From: Karstenula rhodostoma CBS 690.94
Lineage: Eukaryota > Ascomycota > Dothideomycetes > Pleosporales > Didymosphaeriaceae
Assembly: GCA_010093485.1 (NCBI GenBank)
Contig: MU001511.1
Location: forward strand, 558,001-622,000
DNA length: 64,000 nt
Direction: 5' to 3'
The position numbers were made by a program, and so were the translations under genes. Below, piece after piece: positions 9,303 to 20,390 of the stretch (positions within the stretch are counted from its first letter, which is position 1; each line of letters begins with the position of its first letter). The notes under the pieces were generated by a model. The model had not been told where the DNA came from and ran no database searches. It saw nothing but the letters and a program-made list of their open reading frames with translations.

Positions 9303-12062
9303 ATGATGCCGGGCCACACGATACCGCCCTCCGTCCCTTTCCATCCGGGAAGGCGACATGGCGACCACCACCAATACTACCAGCCTCCTGCGCAGACCCA
9401 TTCGCCTGTGCATCACAACCCCTACGCCGCATACCCGCATCCGCACTATGCTCCGCACGCGTCGCCGTATTCTCCGCAGCCGCAATGGTATGGCGTGAAC
9501 CCATACGCTCAGCCGCAACACCATCAGTATGCGATGCCGCCGCGACAGTTCCAGCCGCATGCGTCACCGGTCGTGGTTTCCTCGCACCTGCACATGGCTC
9601 ACTTGCCGCCTGTCAACCGCGCCATGGGTCAAACGCCGCCCATTGTACATTCGCGCACACCCCCGGTAGCGCGCATCCCTACGCCGCAGCGCACACCTCA
9701 GCCTCTGCCTTCCACGCCGTCTGTGCACTCACAGCAGGCGCTGGTGTCCTCGCCGACCCCGCCAACCGCTACGGCCACGGCAACTCCGCCGCCTGCGACT
9801 CCTTCGGTCACTTCAACTTCTACGAGCGCAGCGCCCGTCTCGATGGGGACATACATGCCATTCTACCCGCCACTGCCATGGCTCTCGGTTGCTGATGCGG
9901 ATTTCCCTCCACGGGCATCACAGAAGAAGCGGAGGAGAAGAGCTCCGGTACCGGCGCAGGAAGACGACCTTGCTCTGCCGTCACGCGAGCAAGTGGTCGA
10001 CGTCGAGAAGGTCCACGGTACAAAGGAGACAGCAGACGATGCCGACCACACTTCGACCGAGGGGCCAGAGGAGTCACAGGCTTCGACCATGGCTCCAGCT
10101 TCCGAGGTCGCCACCGACACCCCGCAATCTTCACACCCTCCTTCAGAAATCGAATCTACACGTCCATCAGCCTCATCTCCGGATATGCCTGCTCAGCCTG
10201 CTCGCGCCTCTCAGGGCTCGCACGCCCGCACTCAGACGAAGCCTGCTGTGCCTCTGATTCCTATCAAGGCTGCCAAGGCACCTAGCGTCACGTCAACCAC
10301 ACAGAAATCGGTGAAGTCAGCAAACAAGGAGGGAAACAAGCCAGAGGTAGCCACGCCTGTTACTCCTGGACAAGAGATCAATGGCAGCGCCGAGGAGACA
10401 CCAAAAGCTTCACCGCCACCAAAAGCAGCACCTGGATCATGGGCCGCACTACTCCGTTCGAAGAACTCTGCCGCCGCCGCAGCCAAAGCCCCTGCCGTTT
10501 CCAACGGTGTCGCCCCTACAAATGGCCCGCCAGCGCCCAAGAGCAACTCACTCGGTGACGTCCTCGCATCCTACTCTGTTGATTCTCATAAAAAGGTTTC
10601 TTTTCTCGAACCTCGTGGCCTTGTAAATACGGGGAACCTGTGTTATATGAATTCTGTGAGTGAATTTCCATATCTGATCTAATCAGGTAACTAACAATGT
10701 GTAGATTTTTCAAGTTCTTATTTTCTGCGTACCCTTCTACGACTTTTTGGATCAGTATGCGAAGCGCGTCGTGCATAGCTTCAAGTCTGAAACTCCCCTT
10801 GTAGACGCCATGTAAGTAGACTTTCGCTCCACAGAGGGAAGATCTCTGACTTTAACAGGATCATGTTTATGCGCGATTTCAAAGTCATCGATTCGGCTGA
10901 TTCCGTCGAGAAGCTCCGCATGCGATTGAAGGACAATGAACTGGAGCAGTACGGCGAACCTCTCACGCCCGAATATGTATACGACGTCATCAGGCGGCTG
11001 CCTCGTTTCGACAACATGAAGCGAGGCCAGCAGGAAGACGCGGAAGAGTTTTTGGGTTTCCTACTAGCCGGCCTTCATGATGAATGTGCTCATGTTATTA
11101 AGAGCTCAAGAACTTCAAACGGAGACGCCTCGGTTACCTCGCCGATTACCGAACGTTCTGATGGAGGTTGGCTCGAAGTGGGACCGAAACAAAAAGCGTC
11201 TGTTACACAGTCTTCAGGAGCTGTCGATATCGAGAGTCCGCTCACCAAAATCTTTGGCGGGAAGATACGTTCCGAGTACAAGAGACCGGGCGAGAAACCG
11301 TCCGTCACGCTGGAGCCCTATCAGCCTTTGCAACTGGACATTGGCTCACCGAACGTCAACAGTATTGCCGATGCGCTCAAGGGGTTGACTCACTTGGAGA
11401 CTTTGGATGGTGCTCGGGGCGCACGTGCTTCTACCAAGCAGATGTTTATTGAGACTCTGCCACCGGTACTCATACTCCACCTCAAGCGTTTCCACTACGA
11501 TGTCAACGGACCCCAGAAAATCTGGAAGAAGATTGGATACCCGCTTGAGCTGGACATTCCTAAGGAAGTGTTCCCGCAACACAAGCGATCAGCATTCGGT
11601 ACGCGCGGTTCACCCCGCTACCGATTGATAGGTGTGGTTTATCACCACGGAAAGAACGCAAGCGGCGGTCACTACACGGTCGACCTTCGCCGACAGGAGG
11701 GCCGCGAATGGATCCGTGTGGACGATACGGTCATTCGTCGTATACGTGCAGAAGACGTTGCCGAGGGCGGTGCCGAAGAGGATCCTAAGGTCCTTGCCGC
11801 AGCGCTCGAGCAGCACAAGAACGACGGAGGCGCTGCCACGAGGAAGAACTTTTTCGAGCAGATTGGTGATGATGCAGAGTCGGACAGGGGCGGCTGGAGC
11901 CAAGTCAACGGCTCAGAAAACAAGAAAGATAAGAAGTGGACCGGAGTGGTTAACGGCACGGCGACGCCCAGCTCGGCAGGAAAGCGGACGCCGTTGCCCA
12001 AGGAGAATGTGCGGGACAGCAAGGTCGCGTACATTCTTTTCTATCAGCGCATCGATTCCTGA
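9303..12062 (+). CDS. ubiquitin-specific protease, Ubp3/USP10-like
   Basis: Three exons (9303-10655, 10705-10811, 10859-12062) encode 887 residues; the two introns (49 and 47 bp) are in phase. The first about 400 residues are low-complexity and Pro/Gln/Ser/Thr-rich. The USP domain starts with the Cys box GLVNTGNLCYMNS (catalytic Cys447), spliced directly to ILQVLIFCVPFYDFL. It continues with the QQEDAEEF box near residue 545, LILHLKRFHYD and the His box GGHYTVDLR (His758), followed by WIRVDDTVI. A long disordered N-terminus with a C-terminal USP domain, and the ILQ...C.P.Y sequence after the Cys box, fit Ubp3/USP10, which removes ubiquitin from ribosomal and trafficking substrates with Bre5/G3BP as partner. 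The start at ATG 9303 is the first in frame. It is divergent from the RNF10-like gene. Confidence 0.88.
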
Positions 12063-12948
12063 AGGACCTGAACCTTCGGACGCGCTTGTACGCTCGATGA
12101 GATCTATACGACGTCGCTTTCCGGGTAAATGGGTTAGTGATACAAAAGTTTCTTCGGGCATTTTCATTGGACACATGCATTGGGGGGTTAGCGTTTATGA
12201 CGGGTCTCTGTCGCTTCTGACGAGAGATGTCTAACGCATTTGCATGAGCTTGGATGAGGTCAAGGAAGGATGGTTGGGGAGGTTTTTCTCCGGGGGTGTG
12301 GGGAGGGCGGAATGATACCCTAGTGAGGGTGGGCGAGGGTGGGCGAGGAAAGCAAGGAAGGAAAACAATGATAACAGTACCCTGTTCATTGCTTGCGCAT
12401 ACTGCGTGATGGCGTGATGGCGTGATGTCGTGTTGTAGTTCTTCTGTCTCTGCTGTCTGCGCTCTGCCTCCCTCATCTTTCAGACTGACCCGCTGTACAG
12501 AGAGCGAAACTCTGGGCAAAACGGCACATTGCGAGTCTTGCAATCAAAAGGGATGATGTGGCACTCTTCTCTACTAAATATGGTCGGTTACACGTTTAGA
12601 CGCGTCTGTTGTTGCAGGACGACGGTCTGTTGCGGGGTTTCGCGGGGTGGTAGCTCGGCAGCCTTACCTCATCGGGCTCAGCCAACTTGCTCTCATCTGT
12701 GTGAAACTGATCGCAGCGATTGATCCTAGAACAAGTTCAGTGATTACCCTCGATGCACAAGTTTTGAATGTTCCCATATGAGCCGATCGGGCGCTTATCT
12801 TCGGGATGACATCCCGATACAACGCTAGTCCTATTTCGGTTAATAAGCTACTCCTTCCATAAGGTGCAGTGACGTGGAGCATCGGCCCATGCCATCAGGC
12901 TGTGAAGAGCTCGGTGTTGCTATGAATACATTGACTGAGAGCGGTCGC
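12063..12948. other. intergenic stretch with short GC-skewed repeats
   Basis: This is the 3' flank of the deubiquitinase and upstream region of the transcription factor. It has an A/G-rich stretch with a tandem GGGTGGGCGA-type decamer near 12325-12345 and about four copies of GCGTGATG near 12404-12430. Several short open frames on both strands lack family signals. No gene is supported. Confidence 0.5.
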
Positions 12949-15150
12949 ATGAGCAGAACAGTGTGAGGTTACCCTCTAATCGAGGAAACGAGGCTGACCA
13001 ACCAGGTGCAAGCTATGTCGTCAGAGAAAGACGCGGTGTAATCGCCAGCTGCCCGAGTGCGACAGCTGTCTGAGGGCTGGAGTCAACTGCCAGTATGGTA
13101 AGTGTAGAGCGGATATGGTATGTCACGTGCCTGACACCACTGTGGTACAGTCAAAGACAAATCGAGACCAGGTCTGAGGGCTGGCTATGTTTCCGCACTG
13201 GAGGAAAGGCTAAGTAATCTTGCTCTCTGTGCTTTCATCAGCCAAGGCTCATTCAAGGACTAGACATACTTGAGAAAGAAGTGCAGTTATTGAAAGTTGA
13301 TCGCTGTCGTACGGTCGTCCTCTTCCCCGCATCGTTTCGTGCTAACAACAAAAAGCGCATGCGACCATAGTCGCAAATCGCACAAATTCAAATGAGAATC
13401 CTTCTCCTGCACTTATTGTTGAAGCTCAGAGTGGCTTGCAGATAAGTCATGATCAATTATCGCCACCAGGAATAGCAACCACCGTCGATCCCCGTCAGTT
13501 AGGGCCATTGCAGTTCGACCCTCTATGGCCGAGCGTTCTCGATGAGCTCTGCGCTGTATGGTTTGGTGAGTAACGCGATACATCACCCAATTGCACTGGC
13601 TAACACGAACAAATGTGCAGAAAAGTATCATCCGTGGTTCCCTATCCTGCACCAGCCGTCTCTCCTTGAAGCACTGCAGGCGTCAGCTGATGTCAAAGAA
13701 ACGCCATATCTCCCTATCTTGAAAGCCATCGTCGCCGTCACGATAATTAAGGACTTTCGCTCCGAAGGGCCGTCGAAGGAGCGATGTCATCAGATATCGG
13801 ATGAACTTCGCAACCAAGTTGTCATGGAAGCAATCAACAATCTTTCATTGGGGCCGTTGCAAGCAGTTCTCATACTCTGCATTCTTGAATACGGCGCTGG
13901 ACGCCTGAAAGAGCATTGGAACCTAGTCGCTCTAGCAAAGCGGTATGTTTCAAATTGAGGACGCGACATTTCGCTCTCGTGAGGTTGCGTATCATGCTGA
14001 TTGCACAATAGCATGGCGATTCAGCTTGGCCTAAGGGACTTGGTAGCGCATCATTGCAGTAACTTCAATCGCGTCTCTACATTGCCTCCACGCATGCTGC
14101 CCATTCCCGAATCTCTGGTCGACAGAGAAGAAAAGATACGGGCATACTGGATGGCTGAAGGCAAGAAATTCTTTCCCCTGAGTCTCAATACAAACTCGAT
14201 TAACGTAGTTAGTACTGGATGGTGCTTCCACAGTCGGAGCGGCTTGGAATATCAGTATCTCCAGACCAGAGAATGACGGTCTGCTTCCATGTAGCGATGC
14301 CGCCTGGGCTTTTCCGGAAGCTGTGATCAGTGCTTGGCCGTTTGACGATCTCGCGATGTCTTCAGCCTACTCGCTCTATGTCATGCTCATCACGAACGAG
14401 GTCTACCATGCCCACCACTTTCTCCAAAAGTCCTACGATTTACAGCGCGCCGACGAACGAGCACGCAGACGAGCGGATTGCCAGACTGTTGACGAAGGCT
14501 TGAAAGACTGGCGAGCACGGTTCGATGCATCGCAATTGCAACTGGATCCTACCATTGAAAATCACCATGACCCAAACAGCACCCTTATCCGATGCGTCTT
14601 AGACCTGTAAGAGACTAGATCAATCACACAAGTGACCTATTGACTTATTCCAGTGCCACGATATCGATATATCAGGGTCTCATCTTCCCGCCCCTGGAGG
14701 GCACTCCAGGCACATGGCACCATGCCCTGCGACGCTGTCTAGAGGCCTGTGATAGCATGACGAACCTCTTGCAAGAAGTAGAAGACACGGACCTCGAGAA
14801 TATCAGTCCACTTATCATACCCTGCATATTCGTTGCAGCAAGGTTTTGCATCCGTACGTTAGCAACTGTCCACATTACGACTTTGGCTAATGAGACTTGC
14901 AGTCCATGCAAAGATATTCGACATAGAACCCTCTCACAAAATCGCTTTCTTTCCCATCAAGCTCGAAGTTTGTGGACGGCGTTGGCCATATGCACGACGG
15001 CTTTTGAAAGTCTTGAGAACGGCGGTGGCAAGCTATGATCCGTCGAATGGAATAGCGACGACCCTTCCTATACAGTTTTACGACTTCATGTACGCTTACC
15101 TAGATATTGATGAGGCTCTTCGAATTTGGGCGGAGAGCTCAGAGATCTAG
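12949..15150 (+). CDS. Zn2Cys6 fungal transcription factor
   Basis: Ten exons (12949-12962, 13006-13097, 13151-13213, 13264-13308, 13356-13565, 13621-13942, 14012-14160, 14213-14606, 14654-14853, 14903-15150) join into 578 residues with all phases consistent. The first exon is only 14 nt. The DNA-binding cluster follows directly: Cys6, 9, 16, 23, 26 and 33 with CX2CX6CX6CX2CX6C spacing and the basic RQRKTRC run. A short linker (YVSALEERL, LEKEVQLLK) resembles the usual dimerisation coiled coil. From about residue 140 (FEKYHPWFPILHQP) to the C-terminus lies the fungal-specific middle homology domain. Intron 14161-14212 starts with GC instead of GT; only this splice restores VLDGASTVGAAWNISISRPE. 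The gene looks intact and acts in the nucleus as a sequence-specific regulator. Its targets are unknown; the GH92 gene downstream is a possible one only by position. Confidence 0.85.
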
Positions 15151-15229
15151 ATGGAATGGAATACAATGGGACAATTTATGAGTTAATGAACCCCAGGTCG
15201 GGTAACACCACTGCGTGTAAACGAAAAAC

Positions 15230-15357
15230 CGACACGTCGAAAACTCAGCACGTCGAAAACTCAGCACGTCGAAATCCCAACACGGCGAAAACCCGATATA
15301 TCGAAAGCCCGACACATCGAGAAACCAACACGTCGACATACCGACACGTCGAAATTT
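15230..15357. repeat. 16-bp minisatellite, eight units
   Basis: Eight consecutive 16-bp units fill exactly 128 bp; the best ones read CGACACGTCGAAAACT. Each unit contains CGAC-NN-GTCG, a short inverted repeat. Divergence rises towards the middle (CGATATATCG in unit 5). It starts 80 bp after the transcription factor stop codon, so it may lie in that gene's 3' UTR. Units abut with no spacers, so it is not a CRISPR array. Confidence 0.85.
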
Positions 15358-16216
15358 ACTTGCTGTACAGTTAGCGACAAGGTAGCCTTCAAACCGTCGA
15401 TGGCAAAACTATACTGGGAATGATATCGCTATGTGACTCCTGGACGTCAACCTAAAACCATCATAATATATGACGTCGCCGTGCAGTGCAAAAAGCTTTC
15501 CAGGTGGCCAGCCAAACTGTTCAACAGAAAGTAAGCATACTTTATTCCTTTTTCATGCTGAATGCAGGCATTATGATATCGTGAGGTCGTTCTATAGGCG
15601 GGGCAACCAAATGTAACGCGGCTAGGCCCATCCCGGCAAGTGACTGCAGGCTCAAGGGGCACCCGGCGCTTATCTCTGCACATGCACAAAGCTTGCTTTG
15701 ACATTTGTTTTGTCTTCCAGCATGGAAACTCTTCCTCCCGTGAGAAAGTAATCAAAAAAGCATTCTCACATGAACAGTCGGCGCGTCTGTGTGATCAATC
15801 AAGCGTTCACGACTGCCAATCTTGGATATCGGATGACCTGGGCTTGGTCTGCGGTCGGACAAGGGTTCCCCAGAAGGCTGCAGAAACATCATGCACCGCC
15901 GATCCCGCGACCATGCCACGACCATGCCGCGTAGATACGTACCTCATTTCGACCGCGCGTGAGCTTCCACCCGGATGCAGTCGAACCCCGAAGACAGCGA
16001 TCTTATTGGATTCCAACCTCAGATCCTCGCATTGTGCAATATGTTGTTTGAGACGATGTTACAATAGGACACGTACCTTCCGCATGGCCACAGCATGGGA
16101 ATAGGAGTGCATGGAAATGATGCCGTGCCCGCGTACCATCCATTTAAATACCAGAATGAACACCATGGCATCAAGCGCTGCCGACACTTCGATTTTGTTG
16201 TCCCCTAATTCACAAA
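15358..16216. other. intergenic region upstream of the GH92 gene
   Basis: No supported gene. An open frame at 15640-16104 has no family signal and composition like its noncoding surroundings. ATTTAAATA at about 16141-16149, some 70 bases before the GH92 ATG, is a plausible TATA element. Confidence 0.45.
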
Positions 16217-19019
16217 ATGGCTATTTCCAAGGCAGCCGCACTCGTGTTCTTGTCGCTCATCTCACATATTGTTAGAGGGCAGAATGTCACTGATAATCTG
16301 AAATATGTCGATCAGCTGATTGGAAGTGCTAATGGGGGTCTGTGGATGATCCCATTGTAAACTGTGTTGCTGACCACGTTTTTAGGCAATGTATTCCCAG
16401 GTGCGACACTGCCATATGGTATGGCAAAAGCTGTCTCTGATGTTGACTCGGGGAGCAATCAGGGTGGCTTCACGACAGAAGGGGGCAATGTGACGGGCTT
16501 CTCTACGATGCATGACAGTGGAACAGGTATGAGTCGGGGATCTGCTGCCCTACGAAGAGAACGCAAGCTCAAGTCACGCAGGTGGAAGCCCTTCGCTCGG
16601 CAATTTCGCGTTCTTCCCGTACGCATCTTGCGCCGGCGGTGATGTTAATGGTTGTGTGTTTCCCAAGAAAGAACGCAAAATTCACTATAAGCCAGAATCC
16701 GTCAAGGCTAGCCCAGGATACTTCAGCATCGAGCTGCAGAATGGTGTCGCTGCCGAGATGACGACTGCGCATCACACCTCTCTTTTCCGCTTCAAGTTCC
16801 CATCTACTGGTGACAGCAGTCCGTTATTACTTTTAGACCTCACAGACCTGAGCGATTCACGTCAAGATAATGCGACAATAGAGGTAGATGAGACAACCGG
16901 TCGAATGTCTGGAAGTTCTCGCTTCAATCCGTCTTTCGGAACTGGCACCTACGTGGCTTACTTCTGCGCCGACTTCAAGGGCGCTTCAATACGCGACAAT
17001 GGTATCTTCGTGAATTCCCGAGCAAGTGCGAGTGTGAAGGACCTGAAGATCAATCGCTCCATCAACGGCTATCCTCTTCCTGGAGGCGGCTTCATCCGCT
17101 TCTCTAAGAATCCTGCTGATGGTGTTTCGGCGCGGATTGCTGTTAGCTACATCAGCAGCGAACAAGCTTGCAGAAATGCCGAGGCGGAAATTCCAGACTT
17201 TGATTTTGAAGCTACACATACAGCAGCCGAGTCTGCGTGGCGAGAGAAGCTCTCGCCCATTACAGTATCGTCAGAAGGTGTTGAATCGTCGTTGGTCACA
17301 AACTTCTACTCTGGAATCTATCGCACTATGGTGAGTTCTAGAGGCATGATCCTTGCGTTCATGACCATCGATACTGATTTCGTAGGTGAACCCCCAGAAC
17401 TACACAGGCGAGAACCCAAAATGGGAGAGCAGTGAACCGTACTTCGACTCTTTCTACTGTCTGTGGGACAGCTTCCGCTCACAGCTTCCCTTCCTCACGA
17501 TCAACGATCCGAACGCACTGAAGCAGATGGTCCGATCACTCATCGACACTTACCAGCACGAAGGTTGGCTTCCGGATTGTTCCATGAGTCTGTGCAAAGG
17601 GTACACACAGGGTGGTTCTAATGCTGATGTTGTACTGACCGACGCCTTTATCAAGGGCCTCACTGATGGTATTGATTGGGATGTAGGGTATCAAGCCGTT
17701 GTGAAAGATGCCGAAGTGGAGCCCTTCTTCTGGTCAGTCGAAGGTCGCGGTGGCCTGGACAGCTGGAAGTCTCTTGGATACATTCCTACGCAAGATTTTG
17801 ACTACAAGGGCTTCGGTACGATGACTCGCTCGGTTTCAAGATCTCTGGAATATGCATACAACGACTTTTGCATTGCTCAACTTGCCAGCAAGCTTGGCAA
17901 AACCGATGATGCGGAGAAGTATAAAGAACGCAGTGGTTATTGGAAGAATTTATTCAATAAGAACCAGACCAGCCTTTTCCGCAATGGGAGCGATACTGGA
18001 TTTGTTGGCTTCTTCCAAGGGAGATACCAGAACGGCACATGGAATAACCAGGATCCGTTGTGGTGTTCCACTATCGACAATTATTCGGGCAAGTCTTGCT
18101 CTTTGCAAAACACAGGACAGGAGACCTTCGAGTCCAGCTTGTGGGAGTACGGGTTGTGAGTATCACCTAGATCGTCGCATTCGTAAACCGTCGCTAACAA
18201 TCTGCAGTTACGTACCCGGTGATCAGGCTGCTCTGATTGATCTCTATGGGGGCCGTGATGGATTTGTGAAGCGTCTCGATTACTTGCACGATCAGAACAT
18301 CACTTACATTGGAAATGAGGTAAATGCTCATCCTGCTGCTACCATACACTCCCGCTAATCATACGCCAGCCATCTTTTCTTACCGTGTTTCAATACCATT
18401 ACGCTGGTCGTCCCGCGCTTAGCGCCAAACGATCACACTTCTACATCCCGCGTTACTTCTCGCCCCAGAACGACGGTCTGCCCGGTAACGATGATTCCGG
18501 TGCGATGGGGTCATTCGTCGCGATGTCTATGTCAGCCCTTCTGTCCCACTTTTAATTTCAAACCTATCGCTAACATCGCACAGGATGGGTCTTTTCCCTA
18601 ACCCCGGCCAGAACGTGTACCTTATCACACCACCGTACTTCCCTTCCGTATCCATAAAGTCGCCCCTCACAGGCAAGACCGCCACTATACGCAACGTCAA
18701 CTTCGATGCTACCTACGAAACCATCTACATACAATCGGCTACTTTAGACGGCGAGACGTATACGAAGAATTGGATTGATCATAGCTTTTTCACGGAGGGC
18801 AAGGAGCTGGTGCTTACATTGGGAAAGAACGAAAGCAGCTGGGGAACGCGGATCGAGGATCTGCCGCCCAGCCTGAGTGAGTATACGGGTGGGAATGGTA
18901 CGACAAATGGTACTAGCGCGGAGACCTTGGGTGGTAGAGGGATCACTATGGGTATGTTGAAAGAGAGAGCGGGATTGGGAAGCGTTGATGTGGTGGGGTG
19001 GGAGCATAAATACCTTTGA
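16217..19019 (+). CDS. secreted GH92 alpha-1,2-mannosidase
   Basis: Seven exons (16217-16337, 16386-16526, 16582-17330, 17386-18155, 18208-18319, 18370-18530, 18584-19019) encode 829 residues; six GT-AG introns of 48-55 bp keep frame. Residues 1 to about 21 (MAISKAAALVFLSLISHIVRG) form a signal peptide. GH92 marks follow in order: YVDQLIGSANGG, GNVFPGATLPYGMAKA, NVTGFSTMHDSGTGGSPSLG, a beta-sandwich half, then the (alpha/alpha)6 part with EGWLPDCSMS, GGSNADVVLTDAF, ITYIGNEPS (Glu631, fitting the general acid) and GNDDSGAMGSF (Asp672/673, fitting the base pair). Family members are calcium-dependent exo-mannosidases trimming fungal or glycoprotein mannans outside the cell. The length matches the family, so it appears functional, although transposon DNA begins only 187 bp after its stop. 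Confidence 0.93.
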
Positions 19020-19083
19020 GTCGTGCAATAGCGTGAGCTTGGTTAAACATACCTTTTCCAGAATGTGGTTGATACGATTGATA

Positions 19084-19089
19084 AATAAA
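19084..19089 (+). terminator. candidate polyadenylation signal of the GH92 gene
   Basis: AATAAA lies 65 bases after the GH92 stop, within the short gene-free gap (19,020-19,206) before the first transposon. It is the only canonical signal seen in that gap, so RIP damage of the transposon block has not reached it. Confidence 0.4.
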
Positions 19090-19206
19090 CGATTTTGAGC
19101 CTCTAGATCTATAGTTACAACTTTAAACTTATAGCCCCTTTATCTATTAAGTCTCTGCTTTGTTGTTCCCACTCGTGGGGTCTTGTTACCTTACGGTGTA
19201 TAACAT

Positions 19207-19492
19207 TGTCAGATCCACTGTGAATAATAATAAATTACTATAAACTATAGATATAGATAGGTTAGTTATATATTATATAATTATATAAATTATTATAATT
19301 AATTATTATTCTAAGTTTAATTAAGATATACCCTTAAATAGTACCTTAGTACCCTATACTAGTCCTAATAGTATAAAATATCTTAGCCTTTTCTTTTATA
19401 CTTACTACTTACTACTACTAGTAGTTACTATAACTTACTATAATAGTAAGTATACTATACTATAGGTAATAATATATATATATAATCTAATA
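19207..19492 (-). repeat. LTR of copia copy A (left; 3' LTR of the element)
   Basis: A 286-bp LTR ending CTAATA next to ACCTCCTTA, the complement of the polypurine tract that precedes the 3' LTR. Confidence 0.85.
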
Positions 19493-20380
19493 TACCTCCT
19501 TAACTTAATATCCTTAGACTATTTAAGCTAAATTATAAGTAATAACTTAAAGTACTTAGTAAAAGTAGTCTTAGATTTCTTTAAGTAATATAGTACTTAT
19601 TACCTCTTAATTTTTTATATTAACTAATCTAAGCTAGTTAAAAAAATCTAGTTATTTATTTACTAGTAGTACTTTTATAAGTCTATTAGTAATTATTTTA
19701 ACTAACTTAGTATACTTAATAGTAATTATTCCTATAGAGACTTTTTATTATAGCTAATAATTATAGATATTAATATATTAGAGCTTAGTCTAGAGTTTTA
19801 ATACTTTCTAAGTTACTAAATAAATTATTTATTAATTATTATATTATATTATAATTATAGAGCTAGGTAATATAATTCTAAACTTTTTTAATAATTTTAA
19901 AATATAAATAGCTTCCTTAGCTACTTATAATAGGGCGAGTAGTTCTACCTCTATTATAAAGGTAATAATAGTATCTTATTTATTTACCCTCTATACTATT
20001 AGGCTATTAAATAATTTAATTATATAGTTTTATAAGCTTTTCCTATTAATTATATTATTAGTAAATAAGGTATTACTAGTAATCTAGAGGTATAATCTAC
20101 CTCTAAGCTATAGGCCCTTATATTTAATAGCTAAGAGATATAATAATACTCTATTAGTAGTATTTTAATATACTTAGCTTAGGTTTAATAGAAACTAGGC
20201 TAGCTATAATATAGTAAAAATAATATCTAGTTATATTATAACTACTATAAATAATAGTAATCTAATTTTTTATTAATACTTATTAATCTCTAATAATAAG
20301 GCTAGACCTTTTTAAAGTTTAAGCTCTATACTAGCTATAGGTATATTATAGTAGTAATTAGTTTTATTTACTAGTTATTA

Positions 20381-20390
20381 NNNNNNNNNN
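20381..20390. other. assembly gap (10 N) inside copia copy A
   Basis: Ten N bases lie between CTAGTTATTA and TACTACCTCC. The same two flanks in copy B are at 25849-25858 and 26003-26012, separated by 144 bases. The gap is therefore a placeholder for about 144 bp. Confidence 0.85.

Noticed and set aside
8681..9567. Several open frames on both strands in the ligase-deubiquitinase promoter region
   Set aside because: Arg/Ala/Gly or Pro-rich composition caused by high GC; they overlap each other and the deubiquitinase exon; no family signals.
12600..12700. tRNA-like stretch (GGTGGTAGCTCGG)
   Set aside because: No acceptor stem or T-loop could be formed around it.
15230..15357. CRISPR array
   Set aside because: Units are 16 bp, abut without spacers, and the genome is eukaryotic.
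15640..16104. 154-codon plus-strand frame before the GH92 gene
   Set aside because: No domain, no promoter-like tract of its own, Cys/Arg-rich random composition; part of the GH92 upstream region.
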